Positions 33,681 to 42,421 of a DNA stretch of 64,000 nt are shown here, in pieces. Each line of letters opens with the position of its first letter. Within the stretch, counting starts at the first letter, position 1. The position numbers and the translations under genes are program-made. The stretch covers positions 148,185 to 212,184 of the forward strand of contig NZ_SRXO01000011.1 in the NCBI RefSeq assembly GCF_008360935.1, written 5' to 3'. The DNA comes from Siccirubricoccus phaeus (GTDB lineage Bacteria > Pseudomonadota > Alphaproteobacteria > Acetobacterales > Acetobacteraceae). The notes beneath the pieces were generated by a model. The model was given only the letters and a program-made list of their open reading frames with translations. It was not told the DNA's origin and ran no database searches.

Positions 33681-33926
33681 GCCCCGCCGACCGCCCGGAC
33701 GCGACCGGTGCGCCAATCGGTTTGCGGGCGAGCGGCCCGGGCCCGCAGCCGGAGAGGCTTCGGTCCCGGGCCACTGGCCGCTATCTTCGGTGGCTGGCCG
33801 ATTCCTGCCATGCCCGGGCGCGGCCCCGGGCGTTCAGGGGCGGCGGGTGAAGATGGGCGCCCGCGCCTTTCTGCCCCTGCCGGGGCGGAAGACGAAACCC
33901 GAGCTGCGAGGACCGGTCGAGAGACG

Positions 33927-34916
33927 ATGCGTGCTCCCGAATTCTGGGGCGGGGATGGCAAGGGGCTGCTGCCCCTGCTGCTTTCGCCCATTGCGGCCCT
34001 CTATGGCTGCGCCACCGCGCGGCGGATGGCGCGGCCGGGCTGGCAGGCGCCGGTACCGGTCATCTGCTGCGGCAATGCCACGGCGGGCGGCGCCGGCAAG
34101 ACCACCGTGGCGCTCGATCTTGGCCAAAGATTGGCGCGGCGCGGCGTCGCCGTGCATTTCCTGCTGCGCGGCTATGGCGGGCGGCTGAAAGGCCCGGTGC
34201 GGGTGGACCCTGCGGTGCATGACAGCCGGGCGGTGGGCGACGAGGCGCTGCTGCTGGCGGCCGAGCGCCCGACCTGGATTTCCGCCGACCGCGCCGCCGG
34301 CGCCCGGGCGGCCGTCGCGGCGGGGGCGCAGGCCATCGTCATGGATGACGGGCTGCAGAACCCGACGCTGGAGAAGGACCTCTCCCTGCTGGTGGTGGAT
34401 GGCAGCTTCGGCTTCGGCAATAACCGCATCATCCCGGCGGGGCCGTTGCGGGAGCCGGTGGCGGCCGCCGCCGCCCGCTGCCGCGCCGCGGTGATGATCG
34501 GCGCGGATGAATCCGGCGCCGCCGCCCTGCTGCCGCCCCGGATGCCGGTGCTGCAGGCCAGGCTGCGGCCGGGGCCGGAGGCGGAGCTGCTGGCGGGCCA
34601 ACCGGTCTATGCCTTTTGCGGCATCGCCAATCCGCGGAAATTCTTCGCCACCTTGCAGGAGGCGGGGGCGGTGCTGGCCGGGCGCATGGCCTTCGCCGAC
34701 CACTACCCCTTCGACGAGGGCGATATGCGCGACCTGCTGGCCGAGGCCGATGGGCTGCGTGCCATGCCGGTGACGACGCGCAAGGATTACGTCCGCATCC
34801 CGCCGGCCTTCCGCAGCCGCGTGACGGTGGTGACGGTGCGGTTGGAATGGGCGGATACCGTGGCCATCGAGGCCTTGCTGGACCCGCTGGCGCAGCGCGT
34901 GCCGATGCCCGCATAG
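33927..34916 (+). CDS. lpxK: Tetraacyldisaccharide 4'-kinase
   Basis: This 329-aa membrane-associated kinase adds the 4'-phosphate to the lipid A disaccharide. It has the start EFWGGDGKGLLPLLLSPIAA, Walker A GNATAGGAGKTT (49-60), VHFLLRGYGG, AVGDEALLLA, the catalytic IVMDDGLQNPTLEKD and AFADHYPFDEGD. Length is typical. ATG 33927 precedes the family start closely; the open frame back to 33630 runs through repeats. It is cut off from waaA by the 80-bp repeat array, although waaA-lpxK is an adjacent pair in relatives. Confidence 0.95.
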   Translation: MRAPEFWGGDGKGLLPLLLSPIAALYGCATARRMARPGWQAPVPVICCGNATAGGAGKTTVALDLGQRLARRGVAVHFLLRGYGGRLKGPVRVDPAVHDSRAVGDEALLLAAERPTWISADRAAGARAAVAAGAQAIVMDDGLQNPTLEKDLSLLVVDGSFGFGNNRIIPAGPLREPVAAAAARCRAAVMIGADESGAAALLPPRMPVLQARLRPGPEAELLAGQPVYAFCGIANPRKFFATLQEAGAVLAGRMAFADHYPFDEGDMRDLLAEADGLRAMPVTTRKDYVRIPPAFRSRVTVVTVRLEWADTVAIEALLDPLAQRVPMPA

Positions 34917-35255
34917 CGTTGGGGCTTCGTCCCCGAACCCTCAGCCGGAGGCGTTGCGGGCAGTGCCCCGGACCCTGCACCTCCGCCGGGGGGCCTCCTC
35001 CCCAGGATCCCGGTGCGAGTTGCTCACCGGCTGGCGCCAACCTGCCGGAGATGAGGGGCGCCGCAATACGATGCCATTTCTGTCTGGTCAGCAGGTTCAA
35101 GCGTCGGGTCCAGGACTCGGACCGGGGTCCGGGGAGGAGTATCCTCCCCGGCGGGGTCCAGGGGCAGAGCCCCTGGCGGGGGCTTGGGGGGCGGAGCCCC
35201 CTTGCGACCCGCCGCGCTTCCCGGCATCCCCTTACCGTCACGGGCGGGGGTGGCG
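34917..35255. repeat. Two inverted multi-hairpin elements between lpxK and alr
   Basis: After the lpxK stop comes GGGGCTTCGTCCCC, then GGGCAGTGCCC and CTCCGCCGGGGGG blocks. After about 35060 an oppositely oriented copy follows, with GCAGGTTCAAGCGTCGGGTCC, CCGGGGTCCGGGG, GGGGAGGAGTATCCTCCCC, GGGGCAGAGCCCC and GGGGGGCGGAGCCCCC. The two meet tail to tail. No gene is present. Confidence 0.75.
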
Positions 35256-36314
35256 ATGCAGGCGGTGCTGACCATCGATCTCGGCGCCATTGCGGCGAAT
35301 TGGGCGATGCTGCGGGACCGCGCGGCCCCGGGCCTGGTGGCCGCGGCGGTGAAGGCGGATGGCTATGGCCTCGGCGCCGCCCCGGTCGGCCGGGCGCTGC
35401 TGGCCGCCGGCTGCCGGCATTTCTTCGTCGCCGATCTGGCGGAGGGCATGGCGCTGCGGGCCGTCCTCGGCCCCGGCCCGATGATTGCCGTGCTGAGCGG
35501 CTTTGCGCCGGGCGGGGACGAGGATGCCGCCCTGGTCCCCGTGCTGAACGGGTTGGCGGACCTCACCGCCCATGCCGCAGCCGGGCGGCGCCGCCCGGTC
35601 ATCCTGCATGTCGATACCGGCATGTCCCGTCTCGGCCTCCCTCCCACCGAGTTCGAGCTGCTGGCGGCGGAGCCGGGGCGGCTGGGGCCGCTGCAGCTTC
35701 TTTATGTGATGACGCATCTCGCCGCCGCCGATGAGCCCGCGCATCCGGCCAACGCCGTCCAGGCTGCCCGCTTCGCCGCCGCCCGCGCCCGGCTGCCCGG
35801 CGTGCCGACGAGCTTCGCCAATTCCGCCGGCCTGTTCCTCGGCGCGGATTTCGCTTCCGACCTTTCCCGTCCGGGTTGCGCCCTTTACGGCATCAACCCC
35901 ACCCCGGGCGCTGCGAACCCGATGCGCCAGGTCGTCACGCTCTCCGCGCCCATCCTGCAGGTGCGGGAGATTCCGGCCGGCGAGACGGTGGGCTACGGCG
36001 CCGCCTGGCAGGCCGCGCGGCCCAGCCGGATAGCGACGGTTGCCGCGGGCTATGCGGATGGATACCTTCGCGCCCTTTCGGGGCGGGCGGTCGGCATCCT
36101 CGCCGGGCGGCCCGTGCCCCTGGTCGGCCGGGTGTCCATGGATCTCATCACCTTCGACGTCACCGATGTGCCTGCCTGCCGCCCTGGCGAGATGATCCAG
36201 CTCCTCGGCCCCGGCAACACGCCGGACGAGGTGGCGGCGCGCGCCGGGACGATCGGCTACGAGATCCTCACCTCCCTTGGCGCGCGCTACCGGCGCGACT
36301 ATCTCGGCACCTGA
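35256..36314 (+). CDS. alr: Alanine racemase
   Basis: This 352-aa PLP enzyme makes D-alanine for peptidoglycan. The PLP Lys33 lies in AAAVKADGYGLG, the second catalytic base Tyr247 in ETVGYGAAW, and HVDTGMSRLGLP plus RPGCALYGINPTP are conserved. ATG 35256 matches the typical start MxxVLTIDLGAIAANW; GTG 35250 is an in-frame alternative. Its stop TGA overlaps the mlaE ATG (TGATG), so the three genes to mlaF form an operon. Pairing of alr with mlaE is seen in relatives but has no obvious biochemical meaning. Confidence 0.95.
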   Translation: MQAVLTIDLGAIAANWAMLRDRAAPGLVAAAVKADGYGLGAAPVGRALLAAGCRHFFVADLAEGMALRAVLGPGPMIAVLSGFAPGGDEDAALVPVLNGLADLTAHAAAGRRRPVILHVDTGMSRLGLPPTEFELLAAEPGRLGPLQLLYVMTHLAAADEPAHPANAVQAARFAAARARLPGVPTSFANSAGLFLGADFASDLSRPGCALYGINPTPGAANPMRQVVTLSAPILQVREIPAGETVGYGAAWQAARPSRIATVAAGYADGYLRALSGRAVGILAGRPVPLVGRVSMDLITFDVTDVPACRPGEMIQLLGPGNTPDEVAARAGTIGYEILTSLGARYRRDYLGT

Positions 36315-37102
36315 TGGTCGCCCTCCTGCTCGACCCTTTGGCGGCCATCGGCCGCGCCACGCTCGGCGCCTGCCGGGTGGCGGGGGATGCCGCGCTGTTT
36401 GCCCTGGAAGGGCTGAGCCATGTGCTGCGGCCGCCTTTCCACTTCCGGCTGTTCTGGCGCGCCTTCCTGGAGATCGCCTGGTTCTCCCTGCCCGTGGTGG
36501 CGCTGACCGCGGTGTTCACCGGCATGGTGCTGGCGCTGCAGAGCTTCACCGGCTTCGCCCGCTTCAACGCGCAATCGGCCATCGCCAGCGTCGTCGTCAT
36601 CTCGCTGACGCGCGAGCTCGGGCCGGTGCTGGCGGCGCTGATGGTGGCGGGGCGCATCGGCGCCAGCTTCGCCGCCGAGATCGGCACCATGCGGGTGACG
36701 GACCAGATCGACGCGCTGACCACGCTGTCCACCAACCCGATGAAGTATCTGGTGGCGCCAAGGCTGCTGGCGGCGATCATCGCCCTGCCGCTGCTGGTGC
36801 TGGTGGCGGATATCCTCGGCGTCATGGGCGGCTGGCTGATCGGCACCTTCAAGCTGGGGTTCGTCTCCGCCGCCTATCTGAAATCCACCTTCGACTATCT
36901 GCAGACCCAGGATGTGGTCTCCGGCCTGGTGAAGGCGGCGGTGTTCGGCTTCATCATCGCGCTGATGGGCACCTGGTGCGGCTACCGCAGCAAGGGCGGG
37001 GCGCAGGGCGTGGGCGGGGCCACCACTTCGGCGGTGGTCGCCGCCTCCATCCTCATCCTCGCCCTCGACTACATCCTCACCGAAATCTTCTTCGCGCAAT
37101 GA
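36314..37102 (+). CDS. mlaE: MlaE family lipid ABC transporter permease
   Basis: This 262-aa inner-membrane permease belongs to the Mla system that moves phospholipids between membranes and keeps outer-membrane asymmetry. Five to six helices are visible, with the family motifs TGMVLALQSFTGFARF, LTRELGPVLAALMVAGRIGA and the cytoplasmic EIGTMRVTDQIDALTTLSTNP. The coupling helix is intact. It starts at ATG 36314, sharing one base with alr. mlaD and mlaC equivalents are not adjacent; an MlaC-like hpnM lies at 63.2 kb. Confidence 0.93.
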   Translation: MVALLLDPLAAIGRATLGACRVAGDAALFALEGLSHVLRPPFHFRLFWRAFLEIAWFSLPVVALTAVFTGMVLALQSFTGFARFNAQSAIASVVVISLTRELGPVLAALMVAGRIGASFAAEIGTMRVTDQIDALTTLSTNPMKYLVAPRLLAAIIALPLLVLVADILGVMGGWLIGTFKLGFVSAAYLKSTFDYLQTQDVVSGLVKAAVFGFIIALMGTWCGYRSKGGAQGVGGATTSAVVAASILILALDYILTEIFFAQ

Positions 37103-37914
37103 CGGAGGCGATGGCAGCGACGGGACGCGACCGCGCGGTGGCCGCCGCCACGCCGAAGATCCGCGTGCGCGGGCTGCACAAGGCCTTCGGGCCGAAGCAG
37201 GTGCTGGACGGGGTGGATCTGGAAGTGCTGCAGGGCCATTCCCTGGTCATCCTCGGCGGCTCCGGCTCCGGCAAATCGGTCACCATCAAATGCATCCTCG
37301 GCCTCATCCAGCCCGATGCCGGGGTGATCGAGATCGACGGCCAGGACGTGCTGAAGATGAAGCGGCGGGAGCGGGAGGCGGTGGCCGACCGCATCGGCAT
37401 GCTGTTCCAGAATGGCGCGCTGTTCGACAGCCTGCCGGTCTGGGAAAACGTCTGCTTCAAGCTGCTGGCGCAGAAGCGCCTCACCCGTGCCGCGGCGCGG
37501 GACAAGGCGGCGGAGGTGTTGGAACAGGTGGGGCTGGCCGCGTCGGTGGGCGAGCTCTGGCCGGCGGAGCTGTCCGGCGGCATGCAGAAGCGGGTGGCGC
37601 TGGCGCGGGCGATCGCGGCGCAGCCGGACATCATCTTCTTCGACGAGCCGACGACGGGGCTGGACCCCATCATGGGCGCGGTGATCGACGGGCTGATCGT
37701 CGATTGCGTGAAGCGGCTGGGCGCGACGGCGATCTCCATCACCCACGACATGGCGAGCGCGCGGCGCATCGGCGACAGCGCGGCGATGATCCACAAGGGG
37801 CGGATCGTCTGGACGGGCGAGGCAAGGAGCCTCGGCCACACCGGCAATGCGATGGTGGACCAATTCGCCAATGGGGAGCGGGAGGGGCCGATCCAGATGG
37901 AGTTGCGCCGGTAG
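37099..37914 (+). CDS. mlaF: MlaF-type lipid ABC transporter ATP-binding protein
   Basis: This 271-aa ATPase energises the MlaE permease. It has Walker A GGSGSGKSV, Q-loop LFQNGALFDSLPVWENV (the typical Mla form), signature ELSGGMQKRVALARAI, Walker B IIFFDEPTTGLDP and the H-loop ITHDM. The start overlaps mlaE by ATGA. About 115 bp separate its end from the next gene, with no hairpin terminator visible. Confidence 0.95.
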   Translation: MTEAMAATGRDRAVAAATPKIRVRGLHKAFGPKQVLDGVDLEVLQGHSLVILGGSGSGKSVTIKCILGLIQPDAGVIEIDGQDVLKMKRREREAVADRIGMLFQNGALFDSLPVWENVCFKLLAQKRLTRAAARDKAAEVLEQVGLAASVGELWPAELSGGMQKRVALARAIAAQPDIIFFDEPTTGLDPIMGAVIDGLIVDCVKRLGATAISITHDMASARRIGDSAAMIHKGRIVWTGEARSLGHTGNAMVDQFANGEREGPIQMELRR

Positions 37915-38029
37915 CGCCACCCGCGCCGGTTTTCCTCGCATTCCACCCGCGGCCGCGCGCATCCTCCCCGATGCCGGGGCGCGCTCCCGGGCGCCGCCCT
38001 GGCCACGCGCAAGCCAGGGAGGAACAAAG

Positions 38030-39364
38030 ATGCAACATGTTACCCGCAGGGCGGCCCTCGCCCTCGGCGCCGCGAGCCTTGCCGCCGGCACCCACGCCCA
38101 GCCCCGGCCCGATGGCAGCGCCATCCCCCGCGCCGACATCCCGCCGCCCCGCCAGCCCATCGAGCCGAACGCCGCGCTGCGCGTCATCCGCCCCGCCCGC
38201 TTCGTCGATGCCGACGAGATCATCTTCCGCGAGAATTGCGCCCGCTTCAGCGAAGCGCATGGCGTGCCGGTGCGCGTCGATTTCGTCGGCTGGGAGGATA
38301 TAAGGCCGCAAACCGCCGTCATCGCCAATACCGGCAGCGGGCCGGATGTCGTCATCGGCTGGGCCGACGACCCGCATCTCTATGTCGAGAAGCTGCACGA
38401 TCTGACGGAACTCGCCGCCTATCTGGGTGAGCGCTATGGCGGCTGGTCCTTCCTCGCACGCAAATACGGCATGCAGCATGGCGGCACGCGCTGGCTGGGC
38501 ATTCCCTTCGGCGGCGGCACCGGGCCCATCGTCTACCGCGCCTCCGCGGTGCGGGAGGCCGGGTTCGAGAAGGTGCCGGAGGACCATGCCGGCTTCCTCC
38601 GCCTCTGCCAGGGGCTGAAGCGCATCGGCAAGCCGGCCGGCTTCGCCCTGGGCAATGCCGTGGGCGACGGCAACGGTTTCGCGAACTGGCTGCTCTGGTC
38701 GCATGGCGCGGCGCTGACCGACGAGGCGGGGAAGATCGCCATCAACAGCCGCGAGACCATCACCGCGCTGAACTATCTGCGGGAGCTGTATCCGAATTTT
38801 GCGCCCGGCACGCTCTCCTGGCTCGATCCCTCGAACAACCGCGCCTATGCCTCGCAGGAAGTGTCGCTCACCGCCAATGGCGTGTCGCTCTACTACGCGC
38901 TGAAGAACGATCCGCGCACCAAGCCCATCGCCGACGACACCGAGCACGCGCCGCTGCCGCGCGGCGTGGCGGACGGCCCGCCGCAATCGGCGACCGTGCT
39001 GAACGCCATGGTGTTCCGCCATGTGCGCTACCCCAACGCGGCGAAGGAGTTCATCCGCTTCATGCTGGAGGCGGAGCAGTACGACCCCTGGCTGACCGGC
39101 AGCCTGGGCTACTGGTCGCAGCCGCTGGACGCCTACCGGCAGAGCGAGGTCTGGCGCTCCGACCCCAAGCTGGTGCTGTTCCGGGACGCGATGAATCATA
39201 AGTACTGGAGCGGGTATAAGGGGCCGATCACCCAGGCCTCCGGCGCCGTCGCGGCGGATTACGTGCTGGTGCAGATGTGCTCCTCCGTGGCGTCGGGCCA
39301 GGCGACGCCGGAAGCGGCGGCGCGGGAGGCGGAGCGGCGGGCGAGGCGGTACTACCGGGCTTAG
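38030..39364 (+). CDS. ABC transporter extracellular solute-binding protein (family 1)
   Basis: This 444-aa periplasmic protein has a twin-arginine-like signal (VTRRAALALGAASLAAGTHA) and the bilobal architecture of sugar-type binding proteins. Supporting segments are NTGSGPDVVIGWADDPHLY, GIPFGGGTGPIVYRASAVRE and AAKEFIRFMLEAEQYDPWL. A good ribosome site (AGGGAGGA) precedes ATG 38030. No permease or ATPase genes flank it, so it is an orphan that would have to share a transporter coded elsewhere. Ligand is unknown. Confidence 0.85.
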   Translation: MQHVTRRAALALGAASLAAGTHAQPRPDGSAIPRADIPPPRQPIEPNAALRVIRPARFVDADEIIFRENCARFSEAHGVPVRVDFVGWEDIRPQTAVIANTGSGPDVVIGWADDPHLYVEKLHDLTELAAYLGERYGGWSFLARKYGMQHGGTRWLGIPFGGGTGPIVYRASAVREAGFEKVPEDHAGFLRLCQGLKRIGKPAGFALGNAVGDGNGFANWLLWSHGAALTDEAGKIAINSRETITALNYLRELYPNFAPGTLSWLDPSNNRAYASQEVSLTANGVSLYYALKNDPRTKPIADDTEHAPLPRGVADGPPQSATVLNAMVFRHVRYPNAAKEFIRFMLEAEQYDPWLTGSLGYWSQPLDAYRQSEVWRSDPKLVLFRDAMNHKYWSGYKGPITQASGAVAADYVLVQMCSSVASGQATPEAAAREAERRARRYYRA

Positions 39365-39735
39365 GGTCGAGGAGGGCTCTGCCCTCCTCGAACTCCACCC
39401 GCCAAAGGCCGAAGGGCCTTTGGAAACCTTGAGTTCGGACCCGACAGTTCAACCTGTAAACTCAAGGGTTCGAAGGGCCTTGCGGCCCTTTGCGGGAGGG
39501 GTCGGGCGCACTGCACCCAACGAGGAGGGCAGAGCCCACCCTCAGATCAGCCGCGCCCTGGCATGGCCACACTGCGCGACGACGAACCGGCCGCGCCCCT
39601 ATCTTCCCTGGCTGGGCAGGATTTCGGCACGATAATTGCTTAAATGCCGGAGCGCCTCTCACCGCGGCCAATCACCCCGGGCCAGCCGGACCCGGGCCGC
39701 CAGGACCACAGCCCTGCCTGCCGGGAGCATTGCCG
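39365..39735. repeat. Multi-hairpin element (type with AAAGGCCGAAGGGCCTTT)
   Basis: From 39368 three hairpins follow each other: CGAGGAGGGCTCTGCCCTCCTCG, CCAAAGGCCGAAGGGCCTTTGG and AAGGGCCTTGCGGCCCTT. The link GAGTTCGGACCCGACAGTTCAAC and the word AACTCAAGGGTTC lie between them. Nearly the same block recurs at 49021-49215. The rest to 39735 shows a fourth hairpin (39522-39543) and nothing coding. Confidence 0.8.
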
Positions 39736-41322
39736 ATGCGTCGACGCCAATTGCTGCAGACCGCCGCCCTCGCCTTCGCCGCCCCGCGCCTCGCCGCCGC
39801 CCAGGGCGCCCCTGGGGGCGCCAAGGTGCTGAACTTCGTCCCCTATGCCGATGTCGCGGTCACCGACCCGATCTGGAGCAGCACCTACGCCACCCGCACC
39901 TCGGCGCTCGCGGTGTTCGACACGCTCTACGGCACCGATGCCAGCCTCGTCACCCGGCCGCAGATGGTCGCCGGCCATGTGGTGGAGAATGACGGCAGGC
40001 TGTGGAAGCTGACGCTGCGCGACGGCCTGCGCTTCCACGATGGCGAGAAGGTGCTGGCGCGGGACTGCGTCGCCTCCATCAACCGCTGGGGCAGGCGGGA
40101 CGCCTTCGGCCAGCAGCTCCTCGCCGCGACCGAGGAGCTTTCGGCGCCGGATGACCGCACCATCCAGTTCCGCCTGAAGCGCCCCTTCCCCATGCTGCCG
40201 GACGCGCTCGGCCGCGCTTCCTCCCTGGTGCCGGTGATGGTGCCGGAACGGCTGGCGAAGACCGATGCCTATACCCGCATGCCGGAGACCATCGGCAGCG
40301 GCCCCTTCCGCTACCTGGACTCGGAGCGCGTGCCCGGCGCCCGCGCGGTCTTCGAGAAATTCGCCGCCTACCAGCCGCGCGAGGAGGGCGAGCCGAGCTT
40401 CACCGCCGGGCCGCGCCTCGCCTATCTGGACCGCATCGTCTTCAACGTGATGCCGGACCCCGCCGCCGCCGCCTCTGCCCTGCAGGCCGGGGAGGTGGAT
40501 TGGGTGGAGCAGCCGCTGATGGATCTGGTGCCGCTGCTGCGCCGCAACCGCGACATCGTGGTCGAGGTGAAGGACCGCACTGGCTATGTCGGGCAGTTCC
40601 GATTCAACCACATCCAGCCGCCCTTCGACAATGTCGCGCTCCGCCGCGTCGTGCTGGCCGCGATCGACCAGCAGGATTGCATGACCGCCGTGGTGGGCGG
40701 CGAGCGCGCCAACATGAACCCGCATGTCGGCGCCTACACCCCCGGCTCCCCCCTGGCGAGCGAGGCCGGCTTGGCGCGCCCGAAGCCGGATTTCGCCAGG
40801 CTGAAGCAGGCCGTGCTGGATGCCGGCTACAAGGGGGAGCGCGTGGTGATGCTGGCCGCGGCCGAGGTGCCGCGCATCACCGCGGTCTGCGAGGTGACGC
40901 GCGACGTGCTGGTGCGGCTCGGCCTCAATGTCGATTACGTCTCGGCCGATTGGGGCACGCTCAACGCCCGGACGACGAGCAAGGAGCCGGTCGAGCGCGG
41001 CGGCTGGAGCTGCTACTGCACCTATGTCGGCGGGCTCGACATGATGACGCCGGCGACCCATGGCATGCTGCGCGGCGGCGGGGTGGCCGGCGGCTCCCCC
41101 GGCTGGCTGACCAGCCCGAAGCTGGAGGCGCTGCGCGCCGAATTCTTCGCCGCCCCCGACCTGGCGACGCAGAAGGCGGCGGCGGAGAAGCTGCAGCTCC
41201 AGCTCTGGCAGGACGTGCCTTATGTGCCGCTGGGCCAGTTCATCCAGCCGGTGGCCTATCGCCGCACCCTGACCGGCATGCTGGACGGCGCCCCGGTCTT
41301 CACCAACCTGCGCAAGGGCTGA
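39736..41322 (+). CDS. ABC transporter substrate-binding protein (family 5, peptide type)
   Basis: This 528-aa periplasmic protein begins with a signal peptide (RRRQLLQTAALAFAAPRLAAA). It shows the SBP_bac_5 pattern: SALAVFDTLYGTD, WKLTLRDGLRFHDGEKVLARDCVASINRW, GSGPFRY and the C-terminal KLQLQLWQDVPYVPLGQF. Such proteins bind peptides, nickel, opines or other small solutes. No dpp/opp-type permease genes are adjacent. A dioxygenase gene follows 83 bp downstream and might act on the imported substrate, which is inference only. Confidence 0.88.
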   Translation: MRRRQLLQTAALAFAAPRLAAAQGAPGGAKVLNFVPYADVAVTDPIWSSTYATRTSALAVFDTLYGTDASLVTRPQMVAGHVVENDGRLWKLTLRDGLRFHDGEKVLARDCVASINRWGRRDAFGQQLLAATEELSAPDDRTIQFRLKRPFPMLPDALGRASSLVPVMVPERLAKTDAYTRMPETIGSGPFRYLDSERVPGARAVFEKFAAYQPREEGEPSFTAGPRLAYLDRIVFNVMPDPAAAASALQAGEVDWVEQPLMDLVPLLRRNRDIVVEVKDRTGYVGQFRFNHIQPPFDNVALRRVVLAAIDQQDCMTAVVGGERANMNPHVGAYTPGSPLASEAGLARPKPDFARLKQAVLDAGYKGERVVMLAAAEVPRITAVCEVTRDVLVRLGLNVDYVSADWGTLNARTTSKEPVERGGWSCYCTYVGGLDMMTPATHGMLRGGGVAGGSPGWLTSPKLEALRAEFFAAPDLATQKAAAEKLQLQLWQDVPYVPLGQFIQPVAYRRTLTGMLDGAPVFTNLRKG

Positions 41323-41405
41323 CGCCCCTGGGGCCGGGCTGGGGATCCCTGGCGCTTGACCCCCGCCCGGCCCGCAGCCTTACACTTCCTCCGGGAGGAA
41401 CGGAC

Positions 41406-42293
41406 ATGACGCTGCACCTGACGCCGCTGCATCCGCTTTTCGTTGCCGAGGTGCGAGGGATCGACCTGCGCACCACGCCGGGGCCGGAACTCTGCGAGGA
41501 GATCCACCAGGCGATGGACCGCTACGCCGTCCTCGTCTTCCGCGACCAGCAGATCGAGGACGAGCAGCAGATGGCGTTCGGCCAGGCGCTGGGCCCGCTG
41601 GAACAGACCCGCGGCGTGGTCGATGTCCACAAGCAGCGCCTCAAGCACAACCAGATGGCGGACATCTCCAACATCGACCTGGATGGCAAGCTGCTGGGCG
41701 CGGATGACCGCCGCCGCATGTTCAACCTCGGCAACCAGCTCTGGCACTCGGACAGCAGCTTCAAGGCGACGCCGGCCAAGTATTCCATGCTGCATGCCAG
41801 GGTCATCCCGCCCGAGGGCGGCGAGACCGAATTCGCCGATATGCGCGCCGCCTGGGATGCGCTGCCGGCGAAGATGCAGGCGAAGCTGCGCGACATGGTC
41901 ACCGATCACAGCCTGATCTTTTCCCGCGGCAAGCTTGGCTTCACCGACTATACCGAGCAGGAGCGGCGCGACTTCGCCCCGGTGCCGCAGCGCCTGGTGC
42001 GCTGGCATCCGCGCTCGCAGCGCCACTCGCTCTATCTGTCCTCCCATATCGGCCGCATCCATGGCTGGCCGGTGCCGGAGGCGATGGCGCTGATCCGCCA
42101 GCTCGAGGAATTCGCGACCCAGCGCCACTTCGTCTACACGCATCGCTGGCGGCAATGGGACATTGTGATGTGGGACAACCGCAGCACCATGCACCGCGCC
42201 CGCCCCTATGAGGACCACACCTATCCGCGCGACATGCGCCGCGTCACCCTGATGGATGTGGCGCCGACGCTGGAGCAGCAGATAGCCGCCTGA
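41406..42293 (+). CDS. TauD/TfdA family Fe(II)/2-oxoglutarate dioxygenase
   Basis: This 295-aa oxygenase has the iron triad His114-X-Asp116 (LWHSDSSF) and His263 (STMHRARPY), with a downstream Arg for 2-oxoglutarate (near 275-279). Overall it reads like the TfdA/alpha-ketoglutarate dioxygenase group (FADMRAAWDALPA, TDHSLIFSR, LYLSSHIGRIHGWPVPEA). Substrates in this family include taurine, alkyl sulfonates, phenoxyacetates and others; none can be assigned. GGGAGGAA gives a good ribosome site. Confidence 0.88.
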   Translation: MTLHLTPLHPLFVAEVRGIDLRTTPGPELCEEIHQAMDRYAVLVFRDQQIEDEQQMAFGQALGPLEQTRGVVDVHKQRLKHNQMADISNIDLDGKLLGADDRRRMFNLGNQLWHSDSSFKATPAKYSMLHARVIPPEGGETEFADMRAAWDALPAKMQAKLRDMVTDHSLIFSRGKLGFTDYTEQERRDFAPVPQRLVRWHPRSQRHSLYLSSHIGRIHGWPVPEAMALIRQLEEFATQRHFVYTHRWRQWDIVMWDNRSTMHRARPYEDHTYPRDMRRVTLMDVAPTLEQQIAA

Positions 42294-42421
42294 ACTCAGG
42301 CCGGGGTCGGGGGTTGTCCCCCCCGGGCGGAGGTGCAGGCGCTGGGGGCCGAAGGCGCGGGACAAGGCGGCGGCGTTGCGCTACACCCGGGATGTTCGCC
42401 TTTCGTCCATGGGGGACCGCC

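Noticed and set aside
33373..33774. Open frames within the 80-bp array
   Set aside because: Repetitive Arg/Pro/Gly peptides without start signals; explained by the array.
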